Part shown: one piece after another, positions 6,710 through 13,879 of the stretch | Numbering within the stretch: position 1 is the stretch's first letter | How the letters are laid out: each line of letters opens with the position of its first letter | Source of the DNA: Syntrophomonadaceae bacterium | Lineage (GTDB): Bacteria > Bacillota > Syntrophomonadia > Syntrophomonadales > Syntrophomonadaceae | DNA: 35,843 nucleotides | NCBI GenBank assembly: GCA_012511795.1 | Contig: JAAZFJ010000084.1 | Span: 1 to 35,843 of the forward strand | Direction: 5' to 3' | Notes under the pieces: model-generated | Told to the model about the DNA's origin: nothing | Database searches by the model: none | What the model saw: the letters and a program-made list of their open reading frames with translations, nothing else | Position numbers and translations under genes: made by a program

Positions 6710-7569
6710 TGGCTGATACCAAGATTGAATGGACGGACAAAACATGGAATCCAGTCACAGGTTGCACCAAAATAAGTGAAGGCTGCCAATATTGCTATGC
6801 TGAGAGGATGAGTAAGAGACTGGCTGGTAGGTGCGGATACGATAAGGATGAGCCTTTCAAGGTAACTTTTCATCCCGATAAGCTAGACGAGCCCCTGCGC
6901 TGGAAAAAGCCTAGCATGGTGTTTGTATGTTCAATGGGGGATTTATTTCATGAGGATGTTGATGATGGATTTCTATGTCGAGTTTTTGATGTAATGGCGG
7001 TTGCCGAACATCATACTTTTTTAATTTTAACCAAACGACCGAAGAGAATGATGAATTTTTTCGATATAACCGTTTACGGGAAGCGGGATAACCTCTGGCT
7101 TGGTGTTACGGCTGAAAACCAGCAACGAGCCGATGAACGCATACCGATACTGCTTGAAATACCTGCGGCAAAAAGATTTGTGAGCGTGGAGCCAATGTTG
7201 GGGCCTGGGGATATAACTAAATATATTTCTCGCGATTATGCAAAATGCAGATGTATGATCTGCGACGATAATCCCACCCTTGATTGGGTTATCTGCGGCG
7301 GCGAAACAGGCCCGAAGGCCAGACCGATGCACCCTAATTGGGTAAGAAGTCTGAGTGACCAGTGTCAAGAAGCAGGAACACCGTTCTTTTTTAAGAGCTG
7401 GGGAGAGTGGGTAAGACCAAGTCAGATGCCGGATAGTACATACCGTGAAATTGAAGATTACGGTAATGGAATAGGAATAGCTGATGTCCCTCTTGGTGTC
7501 GGCAAAAAACGCTCAGGCCGTCTGCTTGATGGCCAGGTGTGGGACCAATATCCAAAGGAGGCGAAGTAA
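6709..7569 (+). CDS. DUF5131 / phage Gp37-Gp68 family three-Cys protein
   Basis: A 286-residue protein that begins with the family hallmark: TKIEWTDKTWNPVTGCTKIS followed by EGCQYCYAE, giving C19-x6-C26-x2-C29, reminiscent of radical-SAM Fe-S ligands. VFVCSMGDLFHEDV, LTKRPKRM, GVTAENQ, VSVEPMLGP and VICGGETGP-KARPM are also typical of the family. The reaction is unknown. The start overlaps the ASCH stop. A CRCMICDD insertion at about 178-185 adds a possible metal site. Confidence 0.88.
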   Translation: MADTKIEWTDKTWNPVTGCTKISEGCQYCYAERMSKRLAGRCGYDKDEPFKVTFHPDKLDEPLRWKKPSMVFVCSMGDLFHEDVDDGFLCRVFDVMAVAEHHTFLILTKRPKRMMNFFDITVYGKRDNLWLGVTAENQQRADERIPILLEIPAAKRFVSVEPMLGPGDITKYISRDYAKCRCMICDDNPTLDWVICGGETGPKARPMHPNWVRSLSDQCQEAGTPFFFKSWGEWVRPSQMPDSTYREIEDYGNGIGIADVPLGVGKKRSGRLLDGQVWDQYPKEAK

Positions 7570-7815
7570 TTGAGTTACGATCATCTGCCGCGGATATGCG
7601 GGACCTGTGCACGATGGAATCCGGAAGGCGGTGACGACTTCCGGGAACGCCTGAAAGCAAGGGGAAAAGATCCTACCTGCAAACTTAATAAGAAAGTCAG
7701 ATACAAAAATGACATGGCCGGCTGCCTGGCCTGGAAAGCAGCAGACCCCTGGGACATTGAAACACGCGGGTATCCATTGGATCCGCCGGAAGGAGAGGAA
7801 AAAAATGTACGATAA
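7570..7815 (+). CDS. Small zinc-binding-type protein
   Basis: An 81-residue protein starting at TTG 7570, with AAAGGAGGCGAAG upstream and the preceding stop directly before it. CGTCARW near the N-terminus and two later cysteines (PTCKL, AGCLAW) form a likely four-Cys metal site. It lies between the DUF5131 and PcfK-like genes and may be an accessory of that cluster. No named family. Confidence 0.65.
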   Translation: MSYDHLPRICGTCARWNPEGGDDFRERLKARGKDPTCKLNKKVRYKNDMAGCLAWKAADPWDIETRGYPLDPPEGEEKNVR

Positions 7816-8143
7816 CGCAGAGAAAAAAATAACTGACGAAATGGATGCTAATAAAAGCAACGGTTACATACAAGCAGTTGGACATATGCTGCTGGGGTAC
7901 CTTTCAGCGCATCCGGATGCAGCTGACAAGATCCTGGCCGAAGGCAAAACTATTGCCGGCAGCCTAGAGGACATGCGTAATAAAGCAAGAAAGAAGCAGA
8001 CCGGAAATTGTGCAGTATTGACTGACCAGGAGGGTTTTACCATCGTTCTGAAATATTTCGGCTTAACTCCCCATGCACCAGCGCAGGTACCGGCTCCATC
8101 AAAACAGGCACGCTTTGAAGTCAGCCTGGATGATCTTCTGTAA
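7805..8143 (+). CDS. PcfK-like / AcrIIA9-family candidate
   Basis: A 112-residue helical protein. Its position directly before a PcfJ-like gene, its size and the pattern LLGYLSAHPD ... GFTIVLKYFGL fit the PcfK-like family, which includes the Cas9 inhibitor AcrIIA9. The assignment rests on context and weak motif recall, so anti-CRISPR activity is only a possibility. The ATG at 7805 follows GGAAGGAGAGG and overlaps the preceding gene by 11 nt. Confidence 0.55.
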   Translation: MYDNAEKKITDEMDANKSNGYIQAVGHMLLGYLSAHPDAADKILAEGKTIAGSLEDMRNKARKKQTGNCAVLTDQEGFTIVLKYFGLTPHAPAQVPAPSKQARFEVSLDDLL

Positions 8144-8155
8144 GGGGGGCTGGCG

Positions 8156-9715
8156 TTGAAAGAATTTATGAAGCATTTCCCTAAAAGGATTGGCAAGGAA
8201 ATAGAAAAATTCGCGCTTGACGAAGTTTTTTATCATGGCAGATACATTTTTACCACCAGGGAAGGGAATCAACAATACGGATATTGTACTTACTGCCGCA
8301 AGACATTTAAAACTGCCGGCCTTAAGCATAAAAAAGATGAAATTTGTCCTCAATGCGGAAGTACCTGCGAAGTGCATCATGCCGGCCGGGGCAGGAACTA
8401 CATGGTTGACGATGCTTATTTCGTGTACTATTCCAAATCAGTTATCGATCCGGAGGTTGTTATAGCCAGGGGATTCCTGGCAGTACGGGACCACCGGGGC
8501 GATTATCGTCAGGTAAAAACAGAGATCCTGGAAACGGCCCGTTATCTTTTCAAAAAAGGCGAAAGTGCTCTGTTTACTCGCTGGGGATATTACAGCTGCG
8601 CGGGAAGTTTTAACTATGGTAAGAACTGGGAGCGTCGATCGAGGATCTTCAGCATGTTTAATCAGCAATATGTGCAGAACAAAAGGTTTCAATATGAATC
8701 GATAAATAACGTCATGCAAGCCATCAAGGGAACTCCCTTTGAACACTGCACGATCGATCAATATTCACGTTATAATCAGTGTTTTGCCGTTTTTCTAGGG
8801 CTCTATTCCAAGTATCCCTGCATTGAATATCTTACCAAGCTGGGATTTAAAGGTTTGGTACATGACAAGCTTTTTGGGTTCCCCACCTATTCATCAATAA
8901 ACTGGCGCGGGAAAAGCCTTCAATCTGTTCTTAAGCTGACATCAAAGGACCTGAAGGAGATTAAAGAAACTGGTTATGAGCTGACTCCATTTGCTCTACG
9001 GGTATATCAGATATCGAAAAAGGACGGCTCTAATTACAGCTTTAAGGAAATTGATGATCTTATTAGTTCGTCATTCATTCAGCCGCACGTGATTACTTTG
9101 CTGAAGAAGTTGAATATCCAGCTTAAACGAATAATTAGATATTCTGGCAAGCAGCTTGAGCTAGATAAAACAAGAGAGCGGCCCTGTTATTATTCGAATC
9201 ATATGATATTTCACGATTATGAGGATTATATTGCAGATTGTCGGAGGCTGAACCTGGATCTTACTAAAGAGTCGGTATTATTCCCCAAAGATCTCCATAA
9301 AGCTCATCAGAACACGATCAAACAAATCAAAATCAAGGGCAATAAGCTGCTTAATGCAAAAATTAAACAGATTGCCAAAGAAATCGACGTAAAATATGCA
9401 TTTCAGAAATACGGCCTGTTCATCAGGGCAGCTGCCAGCATCAAGGAGCTGATCAACGAAGGTAAAGCACTGAATCATTGTGTAGGTGTTTATGCAGATT
9501 GGTACGCTTCCGGAAAGATGTCCTTGCTATTTATCAGAGAAAACGCTTCACCGGATGTGCCCTATTTCACTGTTGAAATCAAAAATAATGTCATTATTCA
9601 GTCCAGAGGGAAGAATAACTGCGCGCCTGATAAAAAAGTTGAGAAGTTTTTAAAGGCATTTACTGAGGCAAAATTATCGGCACCTAAGAAAACAAAGATT
9701 AAGATCCCGGCATAG
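8156..9715 (+). CDS. PcfJ-like protein
   Basis: A 519-residue protein with a treble-clef or zinc-ribbon region near the N-terminus (YCTYCRKTF ... CPQCGSTC, about 43-75) and the PcfJ C-terminal signature (EGKALNHCVGVYADWYASGK, then SLLFIRE, about 439-468). PcfJ was named from a conjugative plasmid transfer operon; phage copies are common and of unknown function. The TTG at 8156 follows AAGGGGGGC. It forms an operon with the PcfK-like gene, as seen elsewhere for this pair. Confidence 0.85.
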   Translation: MKEFMKHFPKRIGKEIEKFALDEVFYHGRYIFTTREGNQQYGYCTYCRKTFKTAGLKHKKDEICPQCGSTCEVHHAGRGRNYMVDDAYFVYYSKSVIDPEVVIARGFLAVRDHRGDYRQVKTEILETARYLFKKGESALFTRWGYYSCAGSFNYGKNWERRSRIFSMFNQQYVQNKRFQYESINNVMQAIKGTPFEHCTIDQYSRYNQCFAVFLGLYSKYPCIEYLTKLGFKGLVHDKLFGFPTYSSINWRGKSLQSVLKLTSKDLKEIKETGYELTPFALRVYQISKKDGSNYSFKEIDDLISSSFIQPHVITLLKKLNIQLKRIIRYSGKQLELDKTRERPCYYSNHMIFHDYEDYIADCRRLNLDLTKESVLFPKDLHKAHQNTIKQIKIKGNKLLNAKIKQIAKEIDVKYAFQKYGLFIRAAASIKELINEGKALNHCVGVYADWYASGKMSLLFIRENASPDVPYFTVEIKNNVIIQSRGKNNCAPDKKVEKFLKAFTEAKLSAPKKTKIKIPA

Positions 9716-9737
9716 CCGGTGAAGGGAGAGGATCATA

Positions 9738-10655
9738 TTGGAAACAGCTTTACAGATACAAAGGACCCCGGAATTGATCGCTGCGGAGATAAACCATATC
9801 AAAGACCAGACCAAAACCATGCTGCTTTATAACAGTATCGAGATCGGCCGCCGGCTGACCGAGGCCAAAATGTGTGTCCCTCATGGTGAATGGGGAGCCT
9901 GGCTTGAAGAAAAGGTGGAGTTTTCAAAAAGCTCGGCCAATTATCTGATGCGGATCTTCGAAGAATACGGAAATAACCAGCTGGCACTCTTCGGTGAGAC
10001 CGGCGCAAAAAGCCAGGCGCTTGGAAGTTTGTCCTATTCTCAGGCTGTTGCTCTCCTGGCCATCCCCGGTGAAGAGAGGGAACAATTCATTGAGGAGAAT
10101 GATGCTCTGAATATGTCGACCCGGGAACTGCAGCAGGCGATCAAGGAACGGGATCAGGCTCGGGAAGAAAAAGAAAAAGCTGAAGATGACCTGAAATATT
10201 TTCAGGATCAGATTGAAAAAGGGCAATCGGCATTAATGGGCGCAAAAAAATACTTTAGTGAGGAATTGGAACGCTTGGAAAAAGAACTTGAACAGGCCCA
10301 AGCCGCCGGCAACGAAAAAGAAATACGCATCCTGAAACAGGAACTAGAACAGACCGATGAAATGCTTAAATGCGCAAACGATGAAATCGATGAGCTGAAA
10401 AAACAGCTGACCGAGAAGCCGATCGATGTGCCGGCGACTATAGAAGTGATTCCGCCGGAAGTCGAAGCCGAGCTAGCTAAGCTCCGGTCTAAGAACAAAA
10501 GCGCTGCTGAATTGAAGTTTAAACTGCAGTTTGATGCACTGACCAGCAGTTTTAACAGCTTGCTTCAAACACTGGATGAAATTGAACCGGATAACAGAGC
10601 TAAATACACCAATGCGGTTAAAACCCTAATAAATAAAATGGCTGAGTATTTATAA
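9738..10655 (+). CDS. DUF3102-family coiled-coil protein
   Basis: A 305-residue protein. Residues about 10-105 match DUF3102 (SIEIGRRLTEAKMCVPHGEW, then GAWLEEKVEFSKSSANYLMR). From about 120 to 240 it is a long charged coiled coil (heptads of Glu/Lys). The TTG at 9738 follows GGAGAGGATCAT. Such proteins recur in the early regions of Firmicute phages and integrative elements; a DNA-binding or partition-like role has been guessed but is not shown. Confidence 0.8.
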   Translation: METALQIQRTPELIAAEINHIKDQTKTMLLYNSIEIGRRLTEAKMCVPHGEWGAWLEEKVEFSKSSANYLMRIFEEYGNNQLALFGETGAKSQALGSLSYSQAVALLAIPGEEREQFIEENDALNMSTRELQQAIKERDQAREEKEKAEDDLKYFQDQIEKGQSALMGAKKYFSEELERLEKELEQAQAAGNEKEIRILKQELEQTDEMLKCANDEIDELKKQLTEKPIDVPATIEVIPPEVEAELAKLRSKNKSAAELKFKLQFDALTSSFNSLLQTLDEIEPDNRAKYTNAVKTLINKMAEYL

Positions 10656-10668
10656 GGAGTTTTACGGG

Positions 10669-10833
10669 ATGAAACATAAAACCCTTGATGAAATGCTAAA
10701 TGCCAAAGAAAAGAGACTTTTTTATTATCTTGCAGATGAAAGCAACAGCAGGACAATAGGCCATATTTGCAAAGCATTGCATACCACTCCCAGCACTTTA
10801 CTTAAAACCAAAAACAGCAAGAGGAGGCGTTAA
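10669..10833 (+). CDS. Small HTH-like basic protein
   Basis: A 54-residue ORF with a good ribosome site (AAGGAG, 9 nt before ATG 10669). The middle (TIGHICKALHTTPSTLLKTK) could form a helix-turn-helix, and the C-terminus ends KRRR. The codons for this tail double as the ribosome site (GAGGAGG) of the replication gene at 10835, which argues that the gene is real and coupled. No family recognised. Confidence 0.65.
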   Translation: MKHKTLDEMLNAKEKRLFYYLADESNSRTIGHICKALHTTPSTLLKTKNSKRRR

Positions 10834-10834
10834 A

Positions 10835-11611
10835 GTGCCGAATCGGATCATAAAAGAATCGATTGTTACCAGTGACAACTTAAATGAGCTGTCTCCGGAG
10901 GAAGAAGTTTTTTTCTATCGGCTCATGGTCGTTTGTGATGATTTTGGCCGCATGGATGCCAGGCCTCAGATCATACTGGCTAAATGTTTCCCGCTGAAAA
11001 CGCACATTATAAAAATCGAAAAAATTATTACCTGGTTGAAGGCTTTGAGACAGCAGGACCTGCTCAGGATCTATGAAGTCGAGGGGAAGCAGTATCTATA
11101 TATGACCACCTGGGACAAGCATCAGCAAAAACGGGCGAAAAAGTCTAAATATCCTGAGCCGCCGGACAATGATAGCTATGACAATAACTTGATATCATCT
11201 GATATCAATTGTAATCAAGTGCAAGCAAATGTCCCCGAGAAGCGAGAATCGAGAAACGAGAATCGAGAATGCGATGCCGAAAATAAAAAAAACCCTCGCT
11301 CTCAGAAAATTAAATTTGCTGACTTCGTAACAATGACCGAAGCTGAGCATGAAAAACTGGTTGCTGAGTGCGGCGAAGAAGACACTGCCCGGCTGATCGA
11401 TATATTAAACACCTATAAAGGCGCCAATGGCCGGTCTTATAAATCAGACTATCATGCGATCAAAAAGTGGGTAATATCAGCCCTGGCCGAGGAAAAGCAG
11501 AAGGCCGGATTAAAGAAAAAAGCCAGGGCTCCTAATGAAACACAATCTGCAGCTGCTGTGATAATTGGGGGCGAATATCCGATATTCATCCCGCCGGAAA
11601 GGGGTGGTTAG
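10835..11611 (+). CDS. Phage replication initiator / replisome organizer
   Basis: A 258-residue protein. The N-terminal part (about 1-110: LSPEEEVFFYRLMVVCDDFG, then DARPQIILAKCFP) is a winged-helix replisome-organizer domain. The C-terminal part (about 165-220: MTEAEHEKLVAECGEEDTAR, then NGRSYKSDYHAIKKWV) is the DnaD-like tail of phage replication proteins. The variable linker (about 115-160) contains a probable origin at DNA level (11189-11270). No helicase or loader gene is visible, so host DnaC/DnaB/DnaI proteins are probably recruited. The GTG at 10835 follows GAGGAGGCGT. Confidence 0.88.
   Translation: MPNRIIKESIVTSDNLNELSPEEEVFFYRLMVVCDDFGRMDARPQIILAKCFPLKTHIIKIEKIITWLKALRQQDLLRIYEVEGKQYLYMTTWDKHQQKRAKKSKYPEPPDNDSYDNNLISSDINCNQVQANVPEKRESRNENRECDAENKKNPRSQKIKFADFVTMTEAEHEKLVAECGEEDTARLIDILNTYKGANGRSYKSDYHAIKKWVISALAEEKQKAGLKKKARAPNETQSAAAVIIGGEYPIFIPPERGG
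11189..11270. other. Probable phage replication origin (inverted repeat and iterons)
   Basis: Within the initiator gene, a perfect inverted repeat TTGATATCA-TC-TGATATCAA (11189-11208) is followed by five tandem 7-bp repeats CGAGAA[G/T/A] at 11236, 11243, 11250, 11257 and 11264, then an A-rich run (11280-11293) and further AT-rich DNA. A 7-bp period is not a codon multiple, so the repeat is conserved as DNA rather than protein. Origins inside the initiator gene are usual in lambda-like and many Gram-positive phages. Confidence 0.75.
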
Positions 11612-11675
11612 TTTGGCGATGCTGCGAAGGAAAAAGCCTATGCCAGTAGCATTTTGCTAGTACCTGGGCTGCGAA

Positions 11676-11822
11676 ATGTCGGCAAAAACTGTCAATGAAA
11701 AGGGCTGCTGTGATCCGGAAAAACAGAAAAGGCCGAGTGGAATATGCAAGCATCTGCAAATCTATGGGAAAAAAGGCGGTGATTACGGTGAAAAAAGGCA
11801 ACAAGTGGTACAAGGCGACTGA
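11676..11822 (+). CDS. Possible small Cys-containing ORF
   Basis: A 48-residue frame (starts MSAKTVNEKGCCDPEKQKRP) with three cysteines and a plausible composition fills the gap between the initiator and late-regulator genes, overlapping the latter's start by 35 nt. The ribosome site is weak (GGGCTGCGAA). A small TAGCA/TGCTA hairpin (11647-11659) lies just upstream. The alternative is that this stretch is non-coding or part of a longer late-regulator frame. Confidence 0.35.
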   Translation: MSAKTVNEKGCCDPEKQKRPSGICKHLQIYGKKGGDYGEKRQQVVQGD

Positions 11823-12309
11823 GCGGCTGCTCTATACATACAAAAGTTTCCCCCTCAGGATCAAGTCACTTCTACGGCAGATAGAAAACATTCGTCAGGA
11901 GCTGGAGCCGACTATGATCGCCGGATACGAACCCCGGGAAGGGAAAAGTTACTCGGTATCATCACCAGTTGAGCGTGCCGTCCTTGAACGGATCGAAGGT
12001 GACGCCATCCTGAAGATCGAGCAGAAGATCCGAAACCTGGAAACCATGCAGGAAATCGTTGAAGACAGTATCGGGACCATGTTAGACCATGATCAGCAGC
12101 AGCTGGTAGAAATGATTTACTGGCAGCAGAAGACCTGGCAAATGATCTGCATGGAATTAGCAATCGAGAAAAACACGTACTATACCCGCAAAAACGATAT
12201 TGTAAAAGTCCTGGCCTGGTGCTTTGGGTACCTTCCCGACGATGAAGCGGAGCAAGCCCTGGGAATCTTCATGGACCAGGCATTGTGGCAAAAAGCCAGG
12301 GCAATTTAA
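11788..12309 (+). CDS. ArpU/RinA-like late transcription regulator
   Basis: A 173-residue protein. The C-terminal half (about 103-150: MLDHDQQQLVEMIYWQQKTW, then ICMELAIEKNTYYTRKNDIV) is the sigma-region-4-like helix-turn-helix of ArpU/RinA-type phage regulators, which switch on packaging, structural and lysis genes. I start at GTG 11788, just after AAGGCGGTGAT; an in-frame ATG at 11695 has no ribosome site. Its placement at the end of the early region fits an early-to-late switch. The target promoter is probably in 13077-14223. Confidence 0.8.
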   Translation: MKKGNKWYKATERLLYTYKSFPLRIKSLLRQIENIRQELEPTMIAGYEPREGKSYSVSSPVERAVLERIEGDAILKIEQKIRNLETMQEIVEDSIGTMLDHDQQQLVEMIYWQQKTWQMICMELAIEKNTYYTRKNDIVKVLAWCFGYLPDDEAEQALGIFMDQALWQKARAI

Positions 12310-12322
12310 AGGAGGCGAGATC

Positions 12323-12499
12323 ATGAAAAACTACACCGTAATGTTCAAAAGATATCCACGGAGCCGAAAAAACATAATTGTAAAAACAAAAGCTCAAAGC
12401 ATATCCGAAGCAAAGAGTATAGTTGCTTGTGCATTTGTAGCAGCAAAAATTCTCTTTAATAGTCAACCTAATCTAGTTGCTATTTTTGAAGAGGTATAG
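12323..12499 (+). CDS. Small hypothetical protein
   Basis: A 58-residue basic protein (MKNYTVMFKRYPRSRKNIIV at the start) with a strong AAAGGAGGCGAG site before ATG 12323. The helical tail is hydrophobic. No recognised domain. It is the first of three tightly spaced small genes before the packaging region. Confidence 0.65.
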   Translation: MKNYTVMFKRYPRSRKNIIVKTKAQSISEAKSIVACAFVAAKILFNSQPNLVAIFEEV

Positions 12500-12501
12500 C
12501 C

Positions 12502-12711
12502 ATGAAGGTATGGGAAAAAATAGCTGATTTCAACGACACAAAAGGATGGAGTAAAGAACAAATTGCATCAGAGTGTTATCAGCATAAATATTGCCCGGCT
12601 GAGATTGAAGAAAAACATCACTTTATTGGATCCAAGAGATTTAACAAACATTGTCAGATAGGTTGTGGAGTTGAATGTTTGCTGGAATATCTTGAATTGG
12701 AGGCACGCTAA
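12502..12711 (+). CDS. Small Cys/His-rich hypothetical protein
   Basis: A 69-residue protein with five cysteines and several histidines (SECYQHKYCPAEIEEKHH, then KHCQIGCGVEC), suggesting a metal site. The ATG at 12502 follows GAAGAGGTA, and the stop overlaps the next start by one base (TAATG). Confidence 0.65.
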   Translation: MKVWEKIADFNDTKGWSKEQIASECYQHKYCPAEIEEKHHFIGSKRFNKHCQIGCGVECLLEYLELEAR

Positions 12712-13076
12712 TGGATCTTATTCATGTCACTAAAGACGGAATCGTCACCGGTGACTATTGGGGTGGAATACGCCAGGTTGAAAAAGACAAAGTAAAGCAA
12801 GCTATAAAATATAGAGAACAAAAGCAAAGAGAAGAATATTTTAATGCTATCCAGGCAGCAAAAAGCACCATAGAACCGCCAACTGGTAAAATAAATGGCC
12901 GGAGAAAACGCAAAAGTAGTAAAAAAACAAAGCCAACAATGCGGGAAATTTACGGTGAACAAATAGAAAGATTGTTTGTGGATGGCTTCACCATGAAACA
13001 GATTGCATCAACCATCGGCATATCCACCCAAACCGTGAGTAAAATTATAGTTCAAATGAAAAAGGAGGCCATGTAA
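12711..13076 (+). CDS. HTH protein, possible second late regulator
   Basis: A 121-residue protein. A basic middle (GRRKRKSSKKTK, about 63-74) is followed by a C-terminal helix-turn-helix (MREIYGEQIERLFVDGFTMK, then QIASTIGISTQTVSKIIVQM) like that of resolvases and sigma factors. It is the last gene before the phased A-tract region and so a candidate to act there. Its stop is 8 nt before the repeats begin. Confidence 0.7.
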   Translation: MDLIHVTKDGIVTGDYWGGIRQVEKDKVKQAIKYREQKQREEYFNAIQAAKSTIEPPTGKINGRRKRKSSKKTKPTMREIYGEQIERLFVDGFTMKQIASTIGISTQTVSKIIVQMKKEAM

Positions 13077-13084
13077 GAATAAAA

Positions 13085-13139
13085 CGGGAAAAAATACGGA
13101 AAAAAACGGGAAAAAATCGGGAAAAAATCGGGAAAAAAT
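13085..13139. repeat. Phased A-tract repeat (predicted bent DNA)
   Basis: Five units of roughly CGGGAAAAAAT follow each other: 13085-13096, 13097-13106, 13107-13117, 13118-13128 and 13129-13139. The A6-A7 tracts are centred at about 13091, 13103, 13113, 13124 and 13135, so they repeat once per helical turn, the arrangement that gives intrinsic DNA curvature. The repeat lies between the last early gene and a terminator. Confidence 0.85.
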
Positions 13140-13166
13140 AAGGAATCATAATAGGTAACTAACATA

Positions 13167-13172
13167 TATACT
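13167..13172 (+). promoter_or_regulatory. Candidate -10 box downstream of bent DNA
   Basis: TATACT (one mismatch to consensus) lies 28 bp after the last A-tract. No good -35 box is found at 13144-13149. The curved A-tracts in the upstream position could act as UP elements or bind an activator. Transcription from here would meet the terminator at 13187 almost at once. Confidence 0.35.
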
Positions 13173-13186
13173 AAAAACGTGGAATA

Positions 13187-13211
13187 GGCTCTGGGTCGCC
13201 AGGGCCTTTTT
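13187..13211 (+). terminator. Rho-independent terminator at the end of the early region
   Basis: GGCTCTGG (13187-13194) pairs with CCAGGGCC (13199-13206), 8 bp with one G-U and a 4-nt loop, followed by TTTTT (13207-13211). It closes the early operon, or attenuates a promoter at about 13167. Confidence 0.85.
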
Positions 13212-13231
13212 GCATGGCTAAGTGGGAAACT

Positions 13232-13309
13232 ACATCCTGGGTATTGCATCCTGGCTAAACCTTCCCGGCCAGGGTGTATGATACTTGCCGGGGCGGGGGC
13301 TGGGGATGT
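13232..13309 (+). promoter_or_regulatory. Leader with alternative RNA pairings
   Basis: Upstream of the second recombinase, ACATCC (13232-13237) can pair with GGATGT (13304-13309), enclosing CATCCTGG/CCAGGGTG (13247-13254 with 13269-13276). CATCCTGG is present twice (13233-13240 apart from one shared base, and 13247-13254). CCCGGC/GCCGGG (13264-13269 with 13287-13292) would compete. Competing stems suggest an attenuator or protein-binding leader, but folding was judged only by eye. Confidence 0.4.
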
Positions 13310-13330
13310 AATTATTAGGAGTGAACAGTA

Positions 13331-13879
13331 ATGAATTTTGTTCAGCCGATCAGGGATAAAGAGACGGTCCAAGATATTGCAGAATTTTATAAAGCTAAAT
13401 GTGAACGTAACTTTATCATGTGGATGCTGGGCATTTACTCAGGATTGCGGGTATCGGACATATTGCCGCTGCGAGTAAGAGATGTATATAAGAGGCCGTA
13501 TATTAAACTGCGCGAAATGAAAACCGGCAAAATGAAGCGATTTGAAATAAATCCAATACTGGCCCGGGCATTAAATAGATATTGTGAAGGACGGCCGCTG
13601 GATGAATATCTTATTAAAAGCAGAGAAGGAAGAAATAAACCAATTACTCGTAGCATGGCCTATAAGATCCTGCAGGAAGCAGCTGACCATTTTGGCCTCG
13701 ATAGTATTGGGACGCATTCAATGAGAAAGACCTTCGGCTACCACTTCTATCTCCAGACTAAAGACGTGGTAACACTGATGAAGATCTTTAATCATAGCAA
13801 CCAGCTCATCACATTAAGATACATAGGCATCGAAGAGGAGCAAGTTAATGAAGCAATTAAGAAGTTTAAAATTTTTTAA
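13331..13879 (+). CDS. Second tyrosine recombinase, catalytic domain only
   Basis: A 182-residue protein consisting essentially of the catalytic domain: R40 (SGLRVSD), K64, H129-x-x-R132 (THSMRKTF), H155 (NHSN) and nucleophile Y164 (LRYIG). All key residues are present, so it should be active. It lacks the N-terminal core-binding domain. Similar short recombinases are found just before the terminase in many Firmicute phages, where their role is unclear; resolving genome dimers or recombination at the packaging region are possibilities. The ATG at 13331 follows TTAGGAGTGAACAGTA. Confidence 0.9.
   Translation: MNFVQPIRDKETVQDIAEFYKAKCERNFIMWMLGIYSGLRVSDILPLRVRDVYKRPYIKLREMKTGKMKRFEINPILARALNRYCEGRPLDEYLIKSREGRNKPITRSMAYKILQEAADHFGLDSIGTHSMRKTFGYHFYLQTKDVVTLMKIFNHSNQLITLRYIGIEEEQVNEAIKKFKIF

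Noticed and set aside
8156-9715. Conjugative plasmid or ICE remnant because of PcfJ
   Set aside because: No relaxase, coupling protein or type IV secretion genes are present. PcfJ-like proteins are common in phages.
13085-13139. CRISPR-like short repeat array
   Set aside because: The unit is only 11 bp with no spacers, and there are no cas genes. Phased A-tracts explain it.
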